Assembly: GCA_025757985.1 (NCBI GenBank)
Contig: CP107210.1
Location: forward strand, 2,294,001 to 2,358,000
DNA length: 64,000 nucleotides
Source of the DNA: Oscillospiraceae bacterium
GTDB taxonomy: Bacteria > Bacillota > Clostridia > Oscillospirales > Ruminococcaceae
Reading direction: 5' to 3'
The notes beneath the pieces were generated by a model. The model had not been told where the DNA came from and did no database searches. It saw nothing but the letters and a program-made list of their open reading frames with translations. Below, one piece after another: positions 16,350-25,438 of this stretch; the stretch's first letter is position 1; every line of letters starts with the position of its first letter. The position numbers and the translations under genes are program-made.

Positions 16350-18611
16350 TTACTCCTCGCTGTGTGCAGCCTTGTACTGCCCGGGCGTCATGCCGGTAAC
16401 CTTTTTGAACACGCGGATCAGTGAGCCGCTGTCCCGGTAGCCGGTCTGCTCGGCAATTTTTGCCACCGAAAGCCCCTGCGCCAGCAGTTGCTTAGCAGCT
16501 TCAACGCGAACATTACTGATATAGGCCAACAACGCCACCCCGGTCTCTTTCTTGAACTGCGCGGACAAGTAGGTGGGCGTCATGTCAAAGTGCTGCCCCA
16601 CCTGGGAGATATTCAGGTCCGGGTCGGCATAGTTTTCCCTGATGTACTGCTCCACCCGGTCGCAGAGGGCGCGGGTCGTACTGGTGCTGCCCTTCAGCAG
16701 CCGCACACGGCCACAGAGCGTAGCGGAAATTTTAATCAAATGTGCCTGCAATTCCTCGGGGCTGCCCGCATCCCCGGGCGAGAAGCGGATGTCCTTCTGG
16801 TCGTCCAGCCCGGCCATAGCTGCGCCCTTGATAAGGGCCGCCGTAATGTCATAGGCAAGGCAGCGTGCCACATTGGGGTCCTGTACCTCACCGTCCAGCG
16901 GGAACGCCTGCCGGATAAGGGCGGCGGTGTTTTCCTCGCTGCCCAAGGAAATCAAATCCATGAGCTTGCGCTCGGTCTCCAAAGGGAATGTGTAGGCCGT
17001 GCGGGCATCATGGATGCCACGGTAGGCCACCGGCTCGCCGTCATCCCTCAGGTAACTCAGCGCTTCCAGCGCCTCTTGATAGGCTGCGCGGATGTCCGCC
17101 GCCCCGGCGTGGGTCTCGCCCACGGCCGCCCCCGGGTTCACACGGAAGTGGGCACGAATCTGCTGCTGTGTCTCACGGATGTCCGCCAGCAGCTGCTCAT
17201 CCTGTGCGAGGGTGTTTTCCTGCATGCCCACGATGGCCACGCAGGTCTCACCCAGGGCGGTCAGTTCCAGTGCAAAGTGCGGCTCGGCAATTTCCTGGAA
17301 AATGTTCATAATAGCGATCTGCAGCGCCGTAAAGAGCGAGCCATCCCCCTCCGGTGCGCTGTCGGCCATCGGATTTTTAAAGACGACCACCGTATAAAAC
17401 AGCGCGTCAAACCGGATGCCGCCGCGCTCGGCAGTCTCTTGGCTGAGACCCATCGGGCTTTCCAACAGGGATTTTAAATAGTAGCGCCGCAGGGTCTGCT
17501 GGCTTTTCCACAGCTCATGCTGTTGGTCGCTGCGCTCGCGGCGGCTCTTTTGGGAGTAGTATTCCAGCCGCTCAAACTCGTTTTTCTCAATCAGATCGGG
17601 AGCCTCGTCGGTGCCGTCATAGGGGCTGACCAACGCGCCCAGCGGCTGATAATTTTTCTTTGTCAGCCCAGCAGACAACCCCAACCCTAACATCATGCAG
17701 AGCACCATGCCACCCCAGGTGAACAGCTGGGTCATCCGGGTGTTTTTCATCAGCAGCTTATTGGAAATGTTCAGCACATACTTCCAATCCGTCACGCTGC
17801 TGGCACGGGTCAGGTAGGCTTGCTGACCGCCCGATCCAAAGGCAAACGAACCGTCGGCCGCTGCCTGCACAATGTCCATAGCGGGCGGGTCACCCGCTGC
17901 CGTTTTGCAGATGGCTGTGCCGTCCGGAGCTAAGACATAGAAATCCAGCTCCGGGTCCCAGCAGAACTGCTGCAACCGCTTGACGAACAGATCTTTGTTC
18001 ACCGTCACCACAACGGTAGCGTCGGCGTAGGACAGCCCGCTCGTCAGTGCAGAGCGGATAAAAAGAAAGTCTGTGCCGCCTTCGTTCTCTAACTGGACCA
18101 TCTCCCACCGGGGGTGGCTTTCGTGCAGCAGCTCATGCCATGCATCCTCGCTCATGCTGCTGTTTTTGAACCGGGACAGATAAAATAGATGCTGGTCAAG
18201 GTAGCCCCAGCTGGAAATCACGCTGTCCAGATTGTTCAGACTGACCCACACATTGGTAACATTCGGGTGCCCGGCCTCAATCGTCAAAAGCGCACTCTGG
18301 GTGTTGACCAATGCCAGTTGATCATAACCGTCCAGCGGCTTCTTGGTCGTGACCATTCGCTGCACGGCCTGGTCCTGCATTGTGCGGGAAAGCGTCTGCT
18401 TGATCTCGGTCAGGTAGCTGTCCAGGTCGATGCGGGCCTGATCCAGCGCCGAACCATAGATCCGCTTGGACTCCGCCGTAATAATACCGGCGGAGTAATT
18501 ATATAAAAGCAAACAGAGCAGCAGCGGCACGATCAGTACAAGGATGTAGGATAAAAACCAACCGCCGCGCACACTTTTCTGCCTTGGAAGTTTTATGCTG
18601 TCAAGTTTCAT
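16350..18611 (-). CDS. Membrane-anchored AraC-family sensor-regulator (cargo B)
   Basis: The 753-residue protein has a first membrane segment (about residues 20-40, FLSYILVLIVPLLLCLLLY) and an extracellular sensing part of about 250 residues. A second membrane segment follows (LFTWGGMVLCMMLGLGLSAG), then a cytoplasmic middle region and an AraC double helix-turn-helix C-terminus (NISQVGQHFDMTPTYLSAQFKKETG and SVAKIAEQTGYRDSGSLIRVFKKVTG). Such YesS-like one-component regulators sense polysaccharide breakdown products outside the cell and activate the adjacent importer operon. It is cotranscribed with the upstream GH3 gene, 37 bp apart. Confidence 0.92.
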   Translation of the reverse strand: MKLDSIKLPRQKSVRGGWFLSYILVLIVPLLLCLLLYNYSAGIITAESKRIYGSALDQARIDLDSYLTEIKQTLSRTMQDQAVQRMVTTKKPLDGYDQLALVNTQSALLTIEAGHPNVTNVWVSLNNLDSVISSWGYLDQHLFYLSRFKNSSMSEDAWHELLHESHPRWEMVQLENEGGTDFLFIRSALTSGLSYADATVVVTVNKDLFVKRLQQFCWDPELDFYVLAPDGTAICKTAAGDPPAMDIVQAAADGSFAFGSGGQQAYLTRASSVTDWKYVLNISNKLLMKNTRMTQLFTWGGMVLCMMLGLGLSAGLTKKNYQPLGALVSPYDGTDEAPDLIEKNEFERLEYYSQKSRRERSDQQHELWKSQQTLRRYYLKSLLESPMGLSQETAERGGIRFDALFYTVVVFKNPMADSAPEGDGSLFTALQIAIMNIFQEIAEPHFALELTALGETCVAIVGMQENTLAQDEQLLADIRETQQQIRAHFRVNPGAAVGETHAGAADIRAAYQEALEALSYLRDDGEPVAYRGIHDARTAYTFPLETERKLMDLISLGSEENTAALIRQAFPLDGEVQDPNVARCLAYDITAALIKGAAMAGLDDQKDIRFSPGDAGSPEELQAHLIKISATLCGRVRLLKGSTSTTRALCDRVEQYIRENYADPDLNISQVGQHFDMTPTYLSAQFKKETGVALLAYISNVRVEAAKQLLAQGLSVAKIAEQTGYRDSGSLIRVFKKVTGMTPGQYKAAHSEE

Positions 18612-18648
18612 AAGGCCGTAGCCTCCCTCCCACTTCGCCTTGCAGTTC

Positions 18649-21399
18649 TCATTTTTTCAATATAACAGCGCCCAGTTCCATGCCACTCTGGCCAAAATAA
18701 AACCGCAGGAAGAACTCGTCTCCTGTGTTCAACGCGGGCAAGCTGACGGTAAAATCGCACCAGTCTGTCTGAGCGCCAGTGATGGTCATAGTTTTCAGGA
18801 ACGCACGGCCTGCGAACACCGATACCGGGATTTGGGCCAGCGGGCTGTTGCCCGGCATGGCACGGCAGCGCAGGTGCAAGGTGTAGCTGCCGCCCTCGGC
18901 TGCTGTCACGCAGAACGCCGTCGTGCGGCGGTAGCCGTTGTCGATGGCGGCAATGTCGATGGCTGTGCCATCGCGCAGCGTCAAGGGAAAACCGTTTTGT
19001 GCCGCCTGCTGCATATCCTGCTCGGCCATTGCCTCCAGCTGGTCATCCAGTACACTCGTGTGGCCGATACTGCGGCGGAAAGCAGGTGTTTGCAGCAAAA
19101 AGCGACAGATGTTCGCCGCGCTGCGCTGCAATTCACCTCGGGTCAGGCGGCCTTCGTTCAATGCGGTTGCCAGATCGTCCCCACCGGAGTTATGCTCCGG
19201 GTCGGTCACGACCATAAAAACATCATTCTGGGCGCGTACCATGGCGGCCACATGCTTGGTGCTGCCGGCACCGCCACGGTCGTTGCCCTCGGCCCACCAG
19301 TCACTCATCACAAGGCCAGTGTAGCCCCAATGATCACGAAGAATCGTCGTTACAAGGTCATAATCACTCGCCGTCCAGTAGCCGTTCAGCGGGTTGTAGG
19401 ATGTCATGATCGAGCGGGCACGCCCTTCCTTGACAGCGATTTCAAAACCGCGCAGGTAGATTTCCCGCAAAGCGCGTTCCGAAATGACCGACTCCACAAA
19501 GTGGCGGCGATGCTCCTGGTTGTTGGCGGCAAAGTGCTTGATGGTTCCGGTCACGCCCCAGCGGTGCAGCCCGCGCAGCTGAGCGCAGGCCATCTTTCCG
19601 GTTAAAAGCGGATCCTCGGAGAAATACTCAAAATTGCGGCCGTTCAGCGGGTGGCGATGGATGTTGATGCCGGGGCCCAGCAGCGTGTCCACATGGTTTT
19701 TGCGCAGTTCCAGCCCTTCCATCGAGTAGAGTTCCGCACTCAATTCCTCGTTGAATGTCGCAGCCAGGCAGGTGCCATTGGGCATGGCGAAAGCAACCGT
19801 GCCGCAGTCCATGCGGATACCGCTGGGACCGTCGGAACAGCAGGCGGCAGGCAGACCGTAGTGCTGCAGGGCATCGCTGACACCGCCGATAGCCCCGGCT
19901 GTACCCGGCGTAACGCGCGGGGAGTTCATTCCCTCGCCCCTGACGATCGTACAAAGCTCGTCGTCGCTGAACTGCGCGACAAAATCAGCCATGTCCGCCT
20001 TGCCGTCAGCCACATCCTGCAGGCGGATGCCCTTGTCCCCGGTCTGGGGGTGCTCTTTCGGCAGACGGATGGCACGATGGGTCTCGGGCAGCTCGACCTC
20101 AGTGGGGACGGGCTCCCATGCGGGGGAACCGTCCGCACCGGGGCGCAGCCGCTCAAAAGCTGCGGCGGGTGCAGCGGCGGATTCCTGCTGCTCCACCACC
20201 ATCAGCGGCAGCGTGACCGTAAAGACCGCCGCGGCATTGCGCACATCGGTACCCAGACTGAAAACATAGTCACCGGCTTCCAGCACAAAGGCGGACTTGT
20301 ACCCGGTGGCGCCGCTGTCATCATAACTGGCAAAATTACGCCACGGCACAGTCAGCGTCAAAGTCCGGCTTTCTCCGGGGTCCAGTGTTTTGGTCTTGGC
20401 AAAGGCGCACAGCACCTTAGAGGGCTTGCCCAGAAGCCCCTGCGGCGCGGTGCAGTACAGCTGTACGACCTCTTTGCCTGGGCGGGCACCGATATTTTTG
20501 ACCGTGGCAACGGCTGTGATACCCTCGGCGTTTTCGTCCGCGCTCAACAGCTGAACCTCAAATTTTGTGTAAGAAAGACCGAAGCCAAAAGGATACAGCA
20601 CCTTTTCCGGCGCAAATGTTTCAAAGTAGCGGTAGCCGACATAAATATCCTCGGCATAGAAATTGCGGTCGTCCGCACCGTAGTGGTCAGCAGCAGGGTA
20701 ATCCGCCGGGGTGTGGGCAATCGTGTCGGGCAGTTTGCCGCTGGGGCTGACCGCGCCGTTCAGCACATCCAGCACACCGCGGCAGCCCTCCTGTCCGCCC
20801 TGCCAGATGTAAGCCACCGCGCCGGGGTTATATCGCGCGACCCACTGCATATCAATGATGTTGCCAACATTGAGCAGCACAACAGATTTATTGAAATAGC
20901 GGCATACCAGCGCCAGCATATTTTCTTCGTCCTCGGTCAGCAGAAAGCTGCCGGGGGTGTTCGTGTTGTCTTGATCCTCGCCCGCTGTGCGGCCAATGAC
21001 GATAAACGCCGTGTCGGCGCGCCGAGCGGCAGCACGGACAAATTCTTCGTCCAGCGGCATTTCCGGCTGAAACCATGGTTCCTGCGCCCAGCCGGTGCCC
21101 ATCTCGTAGGGGTGGTCTGCCAGCCATGCGGCATAGCGGGCCTGCACCTCGGCATCCAGCCGATAGCCGCCGTCACCGCCCAGTATCTCCGGCAGATTCG
21201 GCACATGGGTCACATTGACCAGTCCGCCGGATCCGGTTCCGCTTTTATAGTAGTGAAATTGTGCGTACCCAAACAAGGCCGCCCTGCCGCCGGGAGCCAG
21301 CGGTAAGACAGCCTCATTTTTCAGCAGGACAACACCCTCCGCCACAGCCTGACGAGCCAGTGCCGCATAGCGGGTCATTTCCAACATTGTATTTTTCAT
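18649..21399 (-). CDS. GH3 glycosidase with swapped domain order
   Basis: About 916 residues from MKNTMLEMTRY, chosen because GGAG lies upstream; an in-frame start 15 codons earlier has no ribosome site. The GH3 C-terminal-type domain comes first (AVAEGVVLLKNEAVLPL), then a fibronectin-III-like part (GKEVVQLY). The TIM barrel comes last (LGPGINIHRHPLNGRNFEYFSEDP, GTIKHFAANNQEHRR, nucleophile Asp in GLVMSDWW). This inverted order is known from some ruminococcal beta-glucosidases. There is no signal peptide, so it acts on imported sugars. The exact sugar cannot be read from sequence. Confidence 0.92.
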   Translation of the reverse strand: MKNTMLEMTRYAALARQAVAEGVVLLKNEAVLPLAPGGRAALFGYAQFHYYKSGTGSGGLVNVTHVPNLPEILGGDGGYRLDAEVQARYAAWLADHPYEMGTGWAQEPWFQPEMPLDEEFVRAAARRADTAFIVIGRTAGEDQDNTNTPGSFLLTEDEENMLALVCRYFNKSVVLLNVGNIIDMQWVARYNPGAVAYIWQGGQEGCRGVLDVLNGAVSPSGKLPDTIAHTPADYPAADHYGADDRNFYAEDIYVGYRYFETFAPEKVLYPFGFGLSYTKFEVQLLSADENAEGITAVATVKNIGARPGKEVVQLYCTAPQGLLGKPSKVLCAFAKTKTLDPGESRTLTLTVPWRNFASYDDSGATGYKSAFVLEAGDYVFSLGTDVRNAAAVFTVTLPLMVVEQQESAAAPAAAFERLRPGADGSPAWEPVPTEVELPETHRAIRLPKEHPQTGDKGIRLQDVADGKADMADFVAQFSDDELCTIVRGEGMNSPRVTPGTAGAIGGVSDALQHYGLPAACCSDGPSGIRMDCGTVAFAMPNGTCLAATFNEELSAELYSMEGLELRKNHVDTLLGPGINIHRHPLNGRNFEYFSEDPLLTGKMACAQLRGLHRWGVTGTIKHFAANNQEHRRHFVESVISERALREIYLRGFEIAVKEGRARSIMTSYNPLNGYWTASDYDLVTTILRDHWGYTGLVMSDWWAEGNDRGGAGSTKHVAAMVRAQNDVFMVVTDPEHNSGGDDLATALNEGRLTRGELQRSAANICRFLLQTPAFRRSIGHTSVLDDQLEAMAEQDMQQAAQNGFPLTLRDGTAIDIAAIDNGYRRTTAFCVTAAEGGSYTLHLRCRAMPGNSPLAQIPVSVFAGRAFLKTMTITGAQTDWCDFTVSLPALNTGDEFFLRFYFGQSGMELGAVILKK

Positions 21400-21579
21400 A
21401 ATACTGAAACTCCGATCCCAATGGATTGCAAATTTCAGCGCCACACCTATTATAATACAGGATTTTTAGAATTTGGCAAGGGGGTAACGCGGAATGTTTT
21501 GTGGGAAATTTTCAAATCAGGTGGATGCCTTTCGATGTGGATTTCTTCCTTTGTTTAAATCGTGTCTTATCTGAAAGAA

Positions 21580-21639
21580 TGAATCAGAACTGATCCACTT
21601 TTTCGAGTCAAGATTTTTGGATGAATCAGAAGTGATTCA
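21580..21639. promoter_or_regulatory. Paired TGAATCA palindromes, right end of element B
   Basis: TGAATCAGAACTGATCCA (21580-21597, one arm base changed) and TGAATCAGAAGTGATTCA (21622-21639) lie 42 bp apart. The same pair, with a perfect first site, is at 49746-49807 in element C. They look like operators for an element-borne regulator. Overall 21400-22547 has no gene but is dense in such structures. Confidence 0.5.
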
Positions 21640-21710
21640 CTCTGGGGATATACGAATTTGTATTGGCATCTGGGTTGGGTGCTATCGTTTTTGGGGGCGT
21701 AGATGTGTTT

Positions 21711-21768
21711 TGCTAGCATAGCGTTTGGATATCCACAAACGCATTTCTGGGGTGTTCCCCAGACCCCC
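21711..21768. other. oriT-like hairpin pair (element B)
   Basis: After the conserved TGCTAGCATA come an inverted repeat GCGTTTG/CAAACGC (21721-21742) and the hairpin CTGGGG-TGTT-CCCCAG (21747-21762), followed by ACCCCC. Element C has the same order with different but paired arms (GCATGTGG/CCACATGC). The mobC-linked site at 52895-52947 repeats the plan. The arrangement resembles transfer origins; function is inferred. Confidence 0.45.
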
Positions 21769-21781
21769 TCGCTGTTCTTGT

Positions 21782-22042
21782 GTGACGATAGTGACGCAGA
21801 TGACGCTAATGACGCTGTTTTGAGGATATCCCTATACCATATCCCAGATTCAGCGTCATTAGCGTCATCTGCGTCATTCCGATTTTGTGTTTCTCGTAGT
21901 ATCATTGTTTTTGCTTTGAGCAGTAGTAAACTGCAAGCGTCATTTCACTATAAGCGTGACGGTGATGACGATGGTGACGGTGTTCGTGGGATAGGGTAAA
22001 GGGGTATATCAAAAACATCGTCATCACCGTCAGCATCGTCAT
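21782..22042. repeat. Four arrays of 9-bp RTGACGNNN iterons (element B)
   Basis: Direct units GTGACGATA, GTGACGCAG, ATGACGCTA and ATGACGCTG fill 21782-21817. Their complements fill 21851-21877, making a perfect 26-bp inverted repeat. GTGACGGTG-ATGACGATG-GTGACGGTG is at 21956-21982, and inverse units are at 22016-22042. The strict 9-bp period and mirrored layout suggest cooperative protein binding, for example by a replication or excision protein. Confidence 0.7.
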
Positions 22043-22045
22043 TCT

Positions 22046-22079
22046 ACAGGCAAGCCGTTTTAATCTGCGGCTTGCCTGT
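22046..22079. terminator. Terminator-like hairpin after the iterons (element B)
   Basis: ACAGGCAAGCCG and CGGCTTGCCTGT form a 12-bp stem followed by TTTTATTTT. The same hairpin is at 50215-50248 with one weaker pair. It insulates xis-int from transcription of the iteron region. Confidence 0.7.
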
Positions 22080-22547
22080 TTTATTTTGAGTAATGTGGCA
22101 GGGTTTTTGCCCCATTGCTTGTTAAAATGGATTTAGATATTTTGTAAAAGTGCAAGGGTTTTTAGCACAATGGGTGATATGCTGTTTTTGAAGTGTAATT
22201 TTGGCGTTTAGGCCAGTTCTTGAGAAAAAATTCTTCGCTTTACATCTCTAAACTTGCAGGAATCCTGCAAGTTATACTGTTATACTGAAATTTAATGAAA
22301 AAATTCCATTATTTTTTCAGCGAGCGTTACCTTTTGCCTTTTCCCAGTGGCTATATAGTAGAGATAATTTTTTCGAAAATTTTGAGGACAGTTGCAAAAG
22401 TTGCGACTACCGGTCTGTATGATATGATTTGGAATCTTTCTAAAAATTTGAACTTTTTCTAAACAGTTTAAAAAACCTCGTAATTTTCGCCGTTCTCAGC
22501 GGCTATATAGTGAAGAACTTTTAATTTTATCTACATAGGAGGAACCC

Positions 22548-22781
22548 ATGAACACGGAATTTCAAGATTTACCCAATGTTGTAAGTCCCAAGGAGGTGCA
22601 AACTTACTTCGGTATCTCACGCTCGACCACCTATCGGATATTTCACGACGCGACTTTTCCTGCGTTCCACATTGGAAACCGACTGCTGGTGCGGCGGGAT
22701 GAACTGCTGGGCTGGCTGGAACGGCAAAAGGTCAATAAAGCCCAAAACGAGAACCCGAAGATTGTCGGGTCTGATGAATAG
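22548..22781 (+). CDS. xis: Excisionase-like helix-turn-helix protein
   Basis: A 77-residue MerR/AlpA-type DNA-binding protein (VVSPKEVQTYFGISRSTTYRIFHDATFPAFHIGNRLLVRRDELLGWLERQK), the usual form of small excisionases or directionality factors in Gram-positive integrative elements. AGGAGG lies seven bases before ATG. It is 53 bp upstream of int and on the same strand. CAGCGGCTATATAGT about 40 bp before it repeats a similar block near 22335 and may hold the promoter. Element C has lost this gene. Confidence 0.9.
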   Translation: MNTEFQDLPNVVSPKEVQTYFGISRSTTYRIFHDATFPAFHIGNRLLVRRDELLGWLERQKVNKAQNENPKIVGSDE

Positions 22782-22834
22782 CTTTCTCCGCAAGCCTGTG
22801 GTAGTCTTTGTGTCAAGAAAGGAGACGATGCACC

Positions 22835-24271
22835 GTGAAAGACACATCTAAAAAAGCCCTGCGCCGTGGGCATAACGAGGGCAACATCCGTCAGCGAACA
22901 GACGGGCGGTGGGAGGTTCGACTGTCAGCCGGAATCGACTACAAGACAGGCAAGCCCCGGCGTACATCCACCTGCTGCAACACCCGGCAAGAGGCAATCG
23001 CAATCCTGCAGCAGCAAGCCCACGAAGTCCGCACACAGGGCTGGCGCGATCCTATGTCGGTGACACTGGGCGAATGGTATGAATACTGGCTGGACACCTA
23101 TATGAAGGACACGGTCAAGCAATCCACCTACGCCAGCTACCGCAGTTATCTCAACAAGCACTTTTGTGTACTGGGAAAAATCCTGCTCAAGAAGCTTGAA
23201 CCTCATACCCTGCAGGAATTTTACAACTACAAATTTCGCGAGGAAGGGCTGTCGCCCAAGACGCTTCGTAACTACCACATGGCATTGCATAAGTGCTTAC
23301 AGCAAGCAGTAAAAGAGCGTCTGCTGATTTACAACCCCTGCGATGCCGTTACCCTGCCCAGCGGAGAGAAACCCGAAGTCGTAGTCTTTACCAACGCCCA
23401 GCAGCGTGCGCTGGTGCAGGTCAGCTACTGCCACCGCTACGGGGTATTTATCCGGCTGGATTTGTGTACGGGGTTACGCATGGGGGAGTTGCTGGCACTG
23501 AAGTGGGAGGACATCGACTTTTCCACCACCCAACTCCATGTACGCCGCACCATCAACCGCCTTGCCAAGTACGAAGCCCACGATGGCGAAAACAAAACCG
23601 AAATCGTATTCGGCACACCCAAAACGAAAAACTCTCGCCGCACGATTCCTCTGACCCGCACAATGGCAGACGAGCTTACCCGCTGGAAACAACAGCAAGC
23701 ACAGGACAAGATTCGGGCAGGGGATAAGTACACCGACTATGGCTTCATCGTCACCAACGAGTTTGGACACTACTTTGAGCAGAAAACCTTCAAGGATTAC
23801 TACGACCGTCTATTGAAAGATGCCGACATCGGACACTTTACCTTCCACGCCCTGCGCCACACCTTCGCCACCCGTGCGCTGGAACGCGGTATGGACTATA
23901 AAACACTGTCGGCAATTCTGGGGCATTACTCGGTGGCTTTTACGATGGACACCTATGTCCACAGCATGGATGAACACAAACGACACGAGATGGACAAGAT
24001 GAACGATATGTTCGGGGTGCAGTACAGCATTTCGGTAGAGAACCAGCCTTACCCGGTTCTTTGTACAATCACAGCGGATGGCTGTACTGCGCATGTCCCG
24101 GATTTCCCCAAAATTGCAGTTCACACCCTCACGCTGGATGCTACCTTGTTAGAGGTCAAGCAGCAGATTCAAAAAGCTCTGCACCAGTACAAATACCCGC
24201 CGATTCCTACCAGGCAGGAGCAGATTGTCGTACCGGACAACAGCGTTCTGGTGCTGGTGAAAGCAGGGTAG
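22835..24271 (+). CDS. int: Tyrosine integrase of element B with HicB-like C-terminal domain
   Basis: The 478-residue integrase starts at GTG 22835 with AAGGAG ten bases upstream; an in-frame TTG earlier has no ribosome site. Residues 8-60 form the AP2-like arm-binding domain, about 75-170 the SAM-like core-binding domain, and about 185-385 the catalytic domain. Catalytic residues are Arg215, Lys near 263-265, His338 and Arg341 (HALRH), His364 and Tyr374. Residues about 405-478 resemble HicB (YPVLCTITADGCTAHVPDFP, LLEVKQQIQKAL, IPT, VPDNSVLVLV), an unusual tail for an integrase. The catalytic set is intact, so element B should be able to excise. Confidence 0.96.
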   Translation: MKDTSKKALRRGHNEGNIRQRTDGRWEVRLSAGIDYKTGKPRRTSTCCNTRQEAIAILQQQAHEVRTQGWRDPMSVTLGEWYEYWLDTYMKDTVKQSTYASYRSYLNKHFCVLGKILLKKLEPHTLQEFYNYKFREEGLSPKTLRNYHMALHKCLQQAVKERLLIYNPCDAVTLPSGEKPEVVVFTNAQQRALVQVSYCHRYGVFIRLDLCTGLRMGELLALKWEDIDFSTTQLHVRRTINRLAKYEAHDGENKTEIVFGTPKTKNSRRTIPLTRTMADELTRWKQQQAQDKIRAGDKYTDYGFIVTNEFGHYFEQKTFKDYYDRLLKDADIGHFTFHALRHTFATRALERGMDYKTLSAILGHYSVAFTMDTYVHSMDEHKRHEMDKMNDMFGVQYSISVENQPYPVLCTITADGCTAHVPDFPKIAVHTLTLDATLLEVKQQIQKALHQYKYPPIPTRQEQIVVPDNSVLVLVKAG

Positions 24272-24327
24272 GACGCCACACCGCACCTATATTTACCTGC
24301 CAACTCCGCAAAATTTATCCACAAAAA

Positions 24328-24475
24328 GCGCCCGGGCGGTTGAAAATCTCAACCGCCCGGGCGCAGTCATTTTCCCGTTTTGGGGTCATTTTGGGGTCAA
24401 AGTTACCAGCTTGTTACCACTTTTTCCATGATGTAGAAAAAAGCTCGTTGAAACTTGTCGTTTCAACGAGCTTTT
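24328..24475 (+). terminator. Two hairpins and arm-type repeats between int and att core 2
   Basis: A 16-bp stem GCGCCCGGGCGGTTGA / TCAACCGCCCGGGCGC is at 24328-24364. TTTTGGGGTCA occurs twice at 24378-24399, followed by two GTTACCA boxes. A second stem at 24439-24475 (AAAAGCTCGTTGAAAC / GTTTCAACGAGCTTTT) ends four bases before the core. The first stem differs in sequence from the copy in A but keeps full pairing. Confidence 0.7.
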
Positions 24476-24478
24476 GTT

Positions 24479-24522
24479 GGTTGCGGAGACAGGACTTGAA
24501 CCTGCGACCTCCGGGTTATGAG
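24479..24522 (-). other. att core 2, junction of elements B and C
   Basis: This is identical to the other two cores (3' half of methionine tRNA on the minus strand). To its left is the int end of B; to its right begins the left end of C. It is therefore both attR-like for B and attL-like for C. Confidence 0.85.
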
Positions 24523-25201
24523 GAATTCAAAGTTTATGCGTTGGAATGTTGTTTTGTTGGGTTTGGTGGTATTGCGTACCTAGGCTCAGAACGGATTTTG
24601 TCCCATGTGTACAAAGGAGTGCTGCATGGTGCTGACCCGTTCCAAACCCTTTTGGGGGCAGTTTTGGGGGCAAATCTTCGAAACGGATTCTCGCACACTC
24701 CAATCAAATAAATGCGCAGTTTTTGTTCCATTGAGAAATTCGGATACCAATATCACGAGGTTCTCGCACAGGAAAAGCCCAACGAACCGGTATATAAGGT
24801 TTACTTTCCGGCAAGAAATTGTACGAAAGTACCACGCCACAGCAGCCCCACATACCACCCCTGTCGCCGCGAGAAACGCCCCTGTTTGGGCGCGTTCGCA
24901 CCACATCGGCACGGTGCCTGTCCAGCCAAATACCGCCCCAAATTCCCCGCCTTTGGGGCTTTCTTACCCAAGAACGGCTTTTCCTGTGCAGGCTTTGCCC
25001 AGACGGGTTTCACCTGTACAGGAAAAGCCTGCACTAATAAATACTAAATAAATAAAATACTAAAAAGCAAATACGAATCCTATCTTATCTGCAAAACATA
25101 CAAATCCGGGCTTTGCCGCCGGAATCTTGCCGTGATGCGTACAACTTAATACCGGAGAGTACAACTTACGATTGCACTTAGGCACTTCCGTGCGGTATAA
25201 T
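24523..25201. repeat. Left end of element C, homologous to 5537-6201
   Basis: Similar along its length to the left end of B, with the TTTTGGGGGCA pair at 24650-24672. It is non-coding as far as I can see. Reading frames across it are shared with B only because the DNA is homologous. Confidence 0.75.
25139..25201 (+). promoter_or_regulatory. Conserved promoter-like site with GTACAACTTA repeats (element C)
   Basis: GTACAACTTA is at 25139-25148 and 25159-25168, TTGCAC at 25172-25177, an 18-bp spacer, and TATAAT at 25196-25201. Spacing matches the B copy base for base. Here it reads toward the esterase gene at 25439, with a MITE-like repeat between. The remaining sequence to 25438 contains nothing else I can name. 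Confidence 0.5.
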
Positions 25202-25341
25202 TTTCCTATCAGCCACACCGGTTGCATACTGTTGCGTAAGACGCAGAAAAATCCTGCTCGTAAGGCGACGGTTTCCGTGGCATCGACATAAACAAAAAGT
25301 GTCCGCACAGTGGGCGCTCAGTGAAATCTTTCTTGTTTTAA

Positions 25342-25420
25342 GGCGATACCGCATAATTCTAAGTGTCGCAGCCGCCGGAACGGTGCTTAAGCCGTAAGGC
25401 GGGAATTGTGCGGTATTGCC
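25342..25420. mobile_element. Internally deleted MITE copy (79 bp)
   Basis: It begins GGCGATACCGCATAATTCTAAGTG and ends GAATTGTGCGGTATTGCC, matching both ends of the 173-bp repeats at 27923 and 29474 but lacking about 90 bp of the middle. It lies between the left-end promoter and the esterase start. Confidence 0.75.
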
Positions 25421-25438
25421 TAGATAAAAGGAGCTTTT

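Noticed and set aside
21782..22042. CRISPR array
   Set aside because: Repeat units are 9 bp with no unique spacers and occur in both orientations; there are no cas genes.
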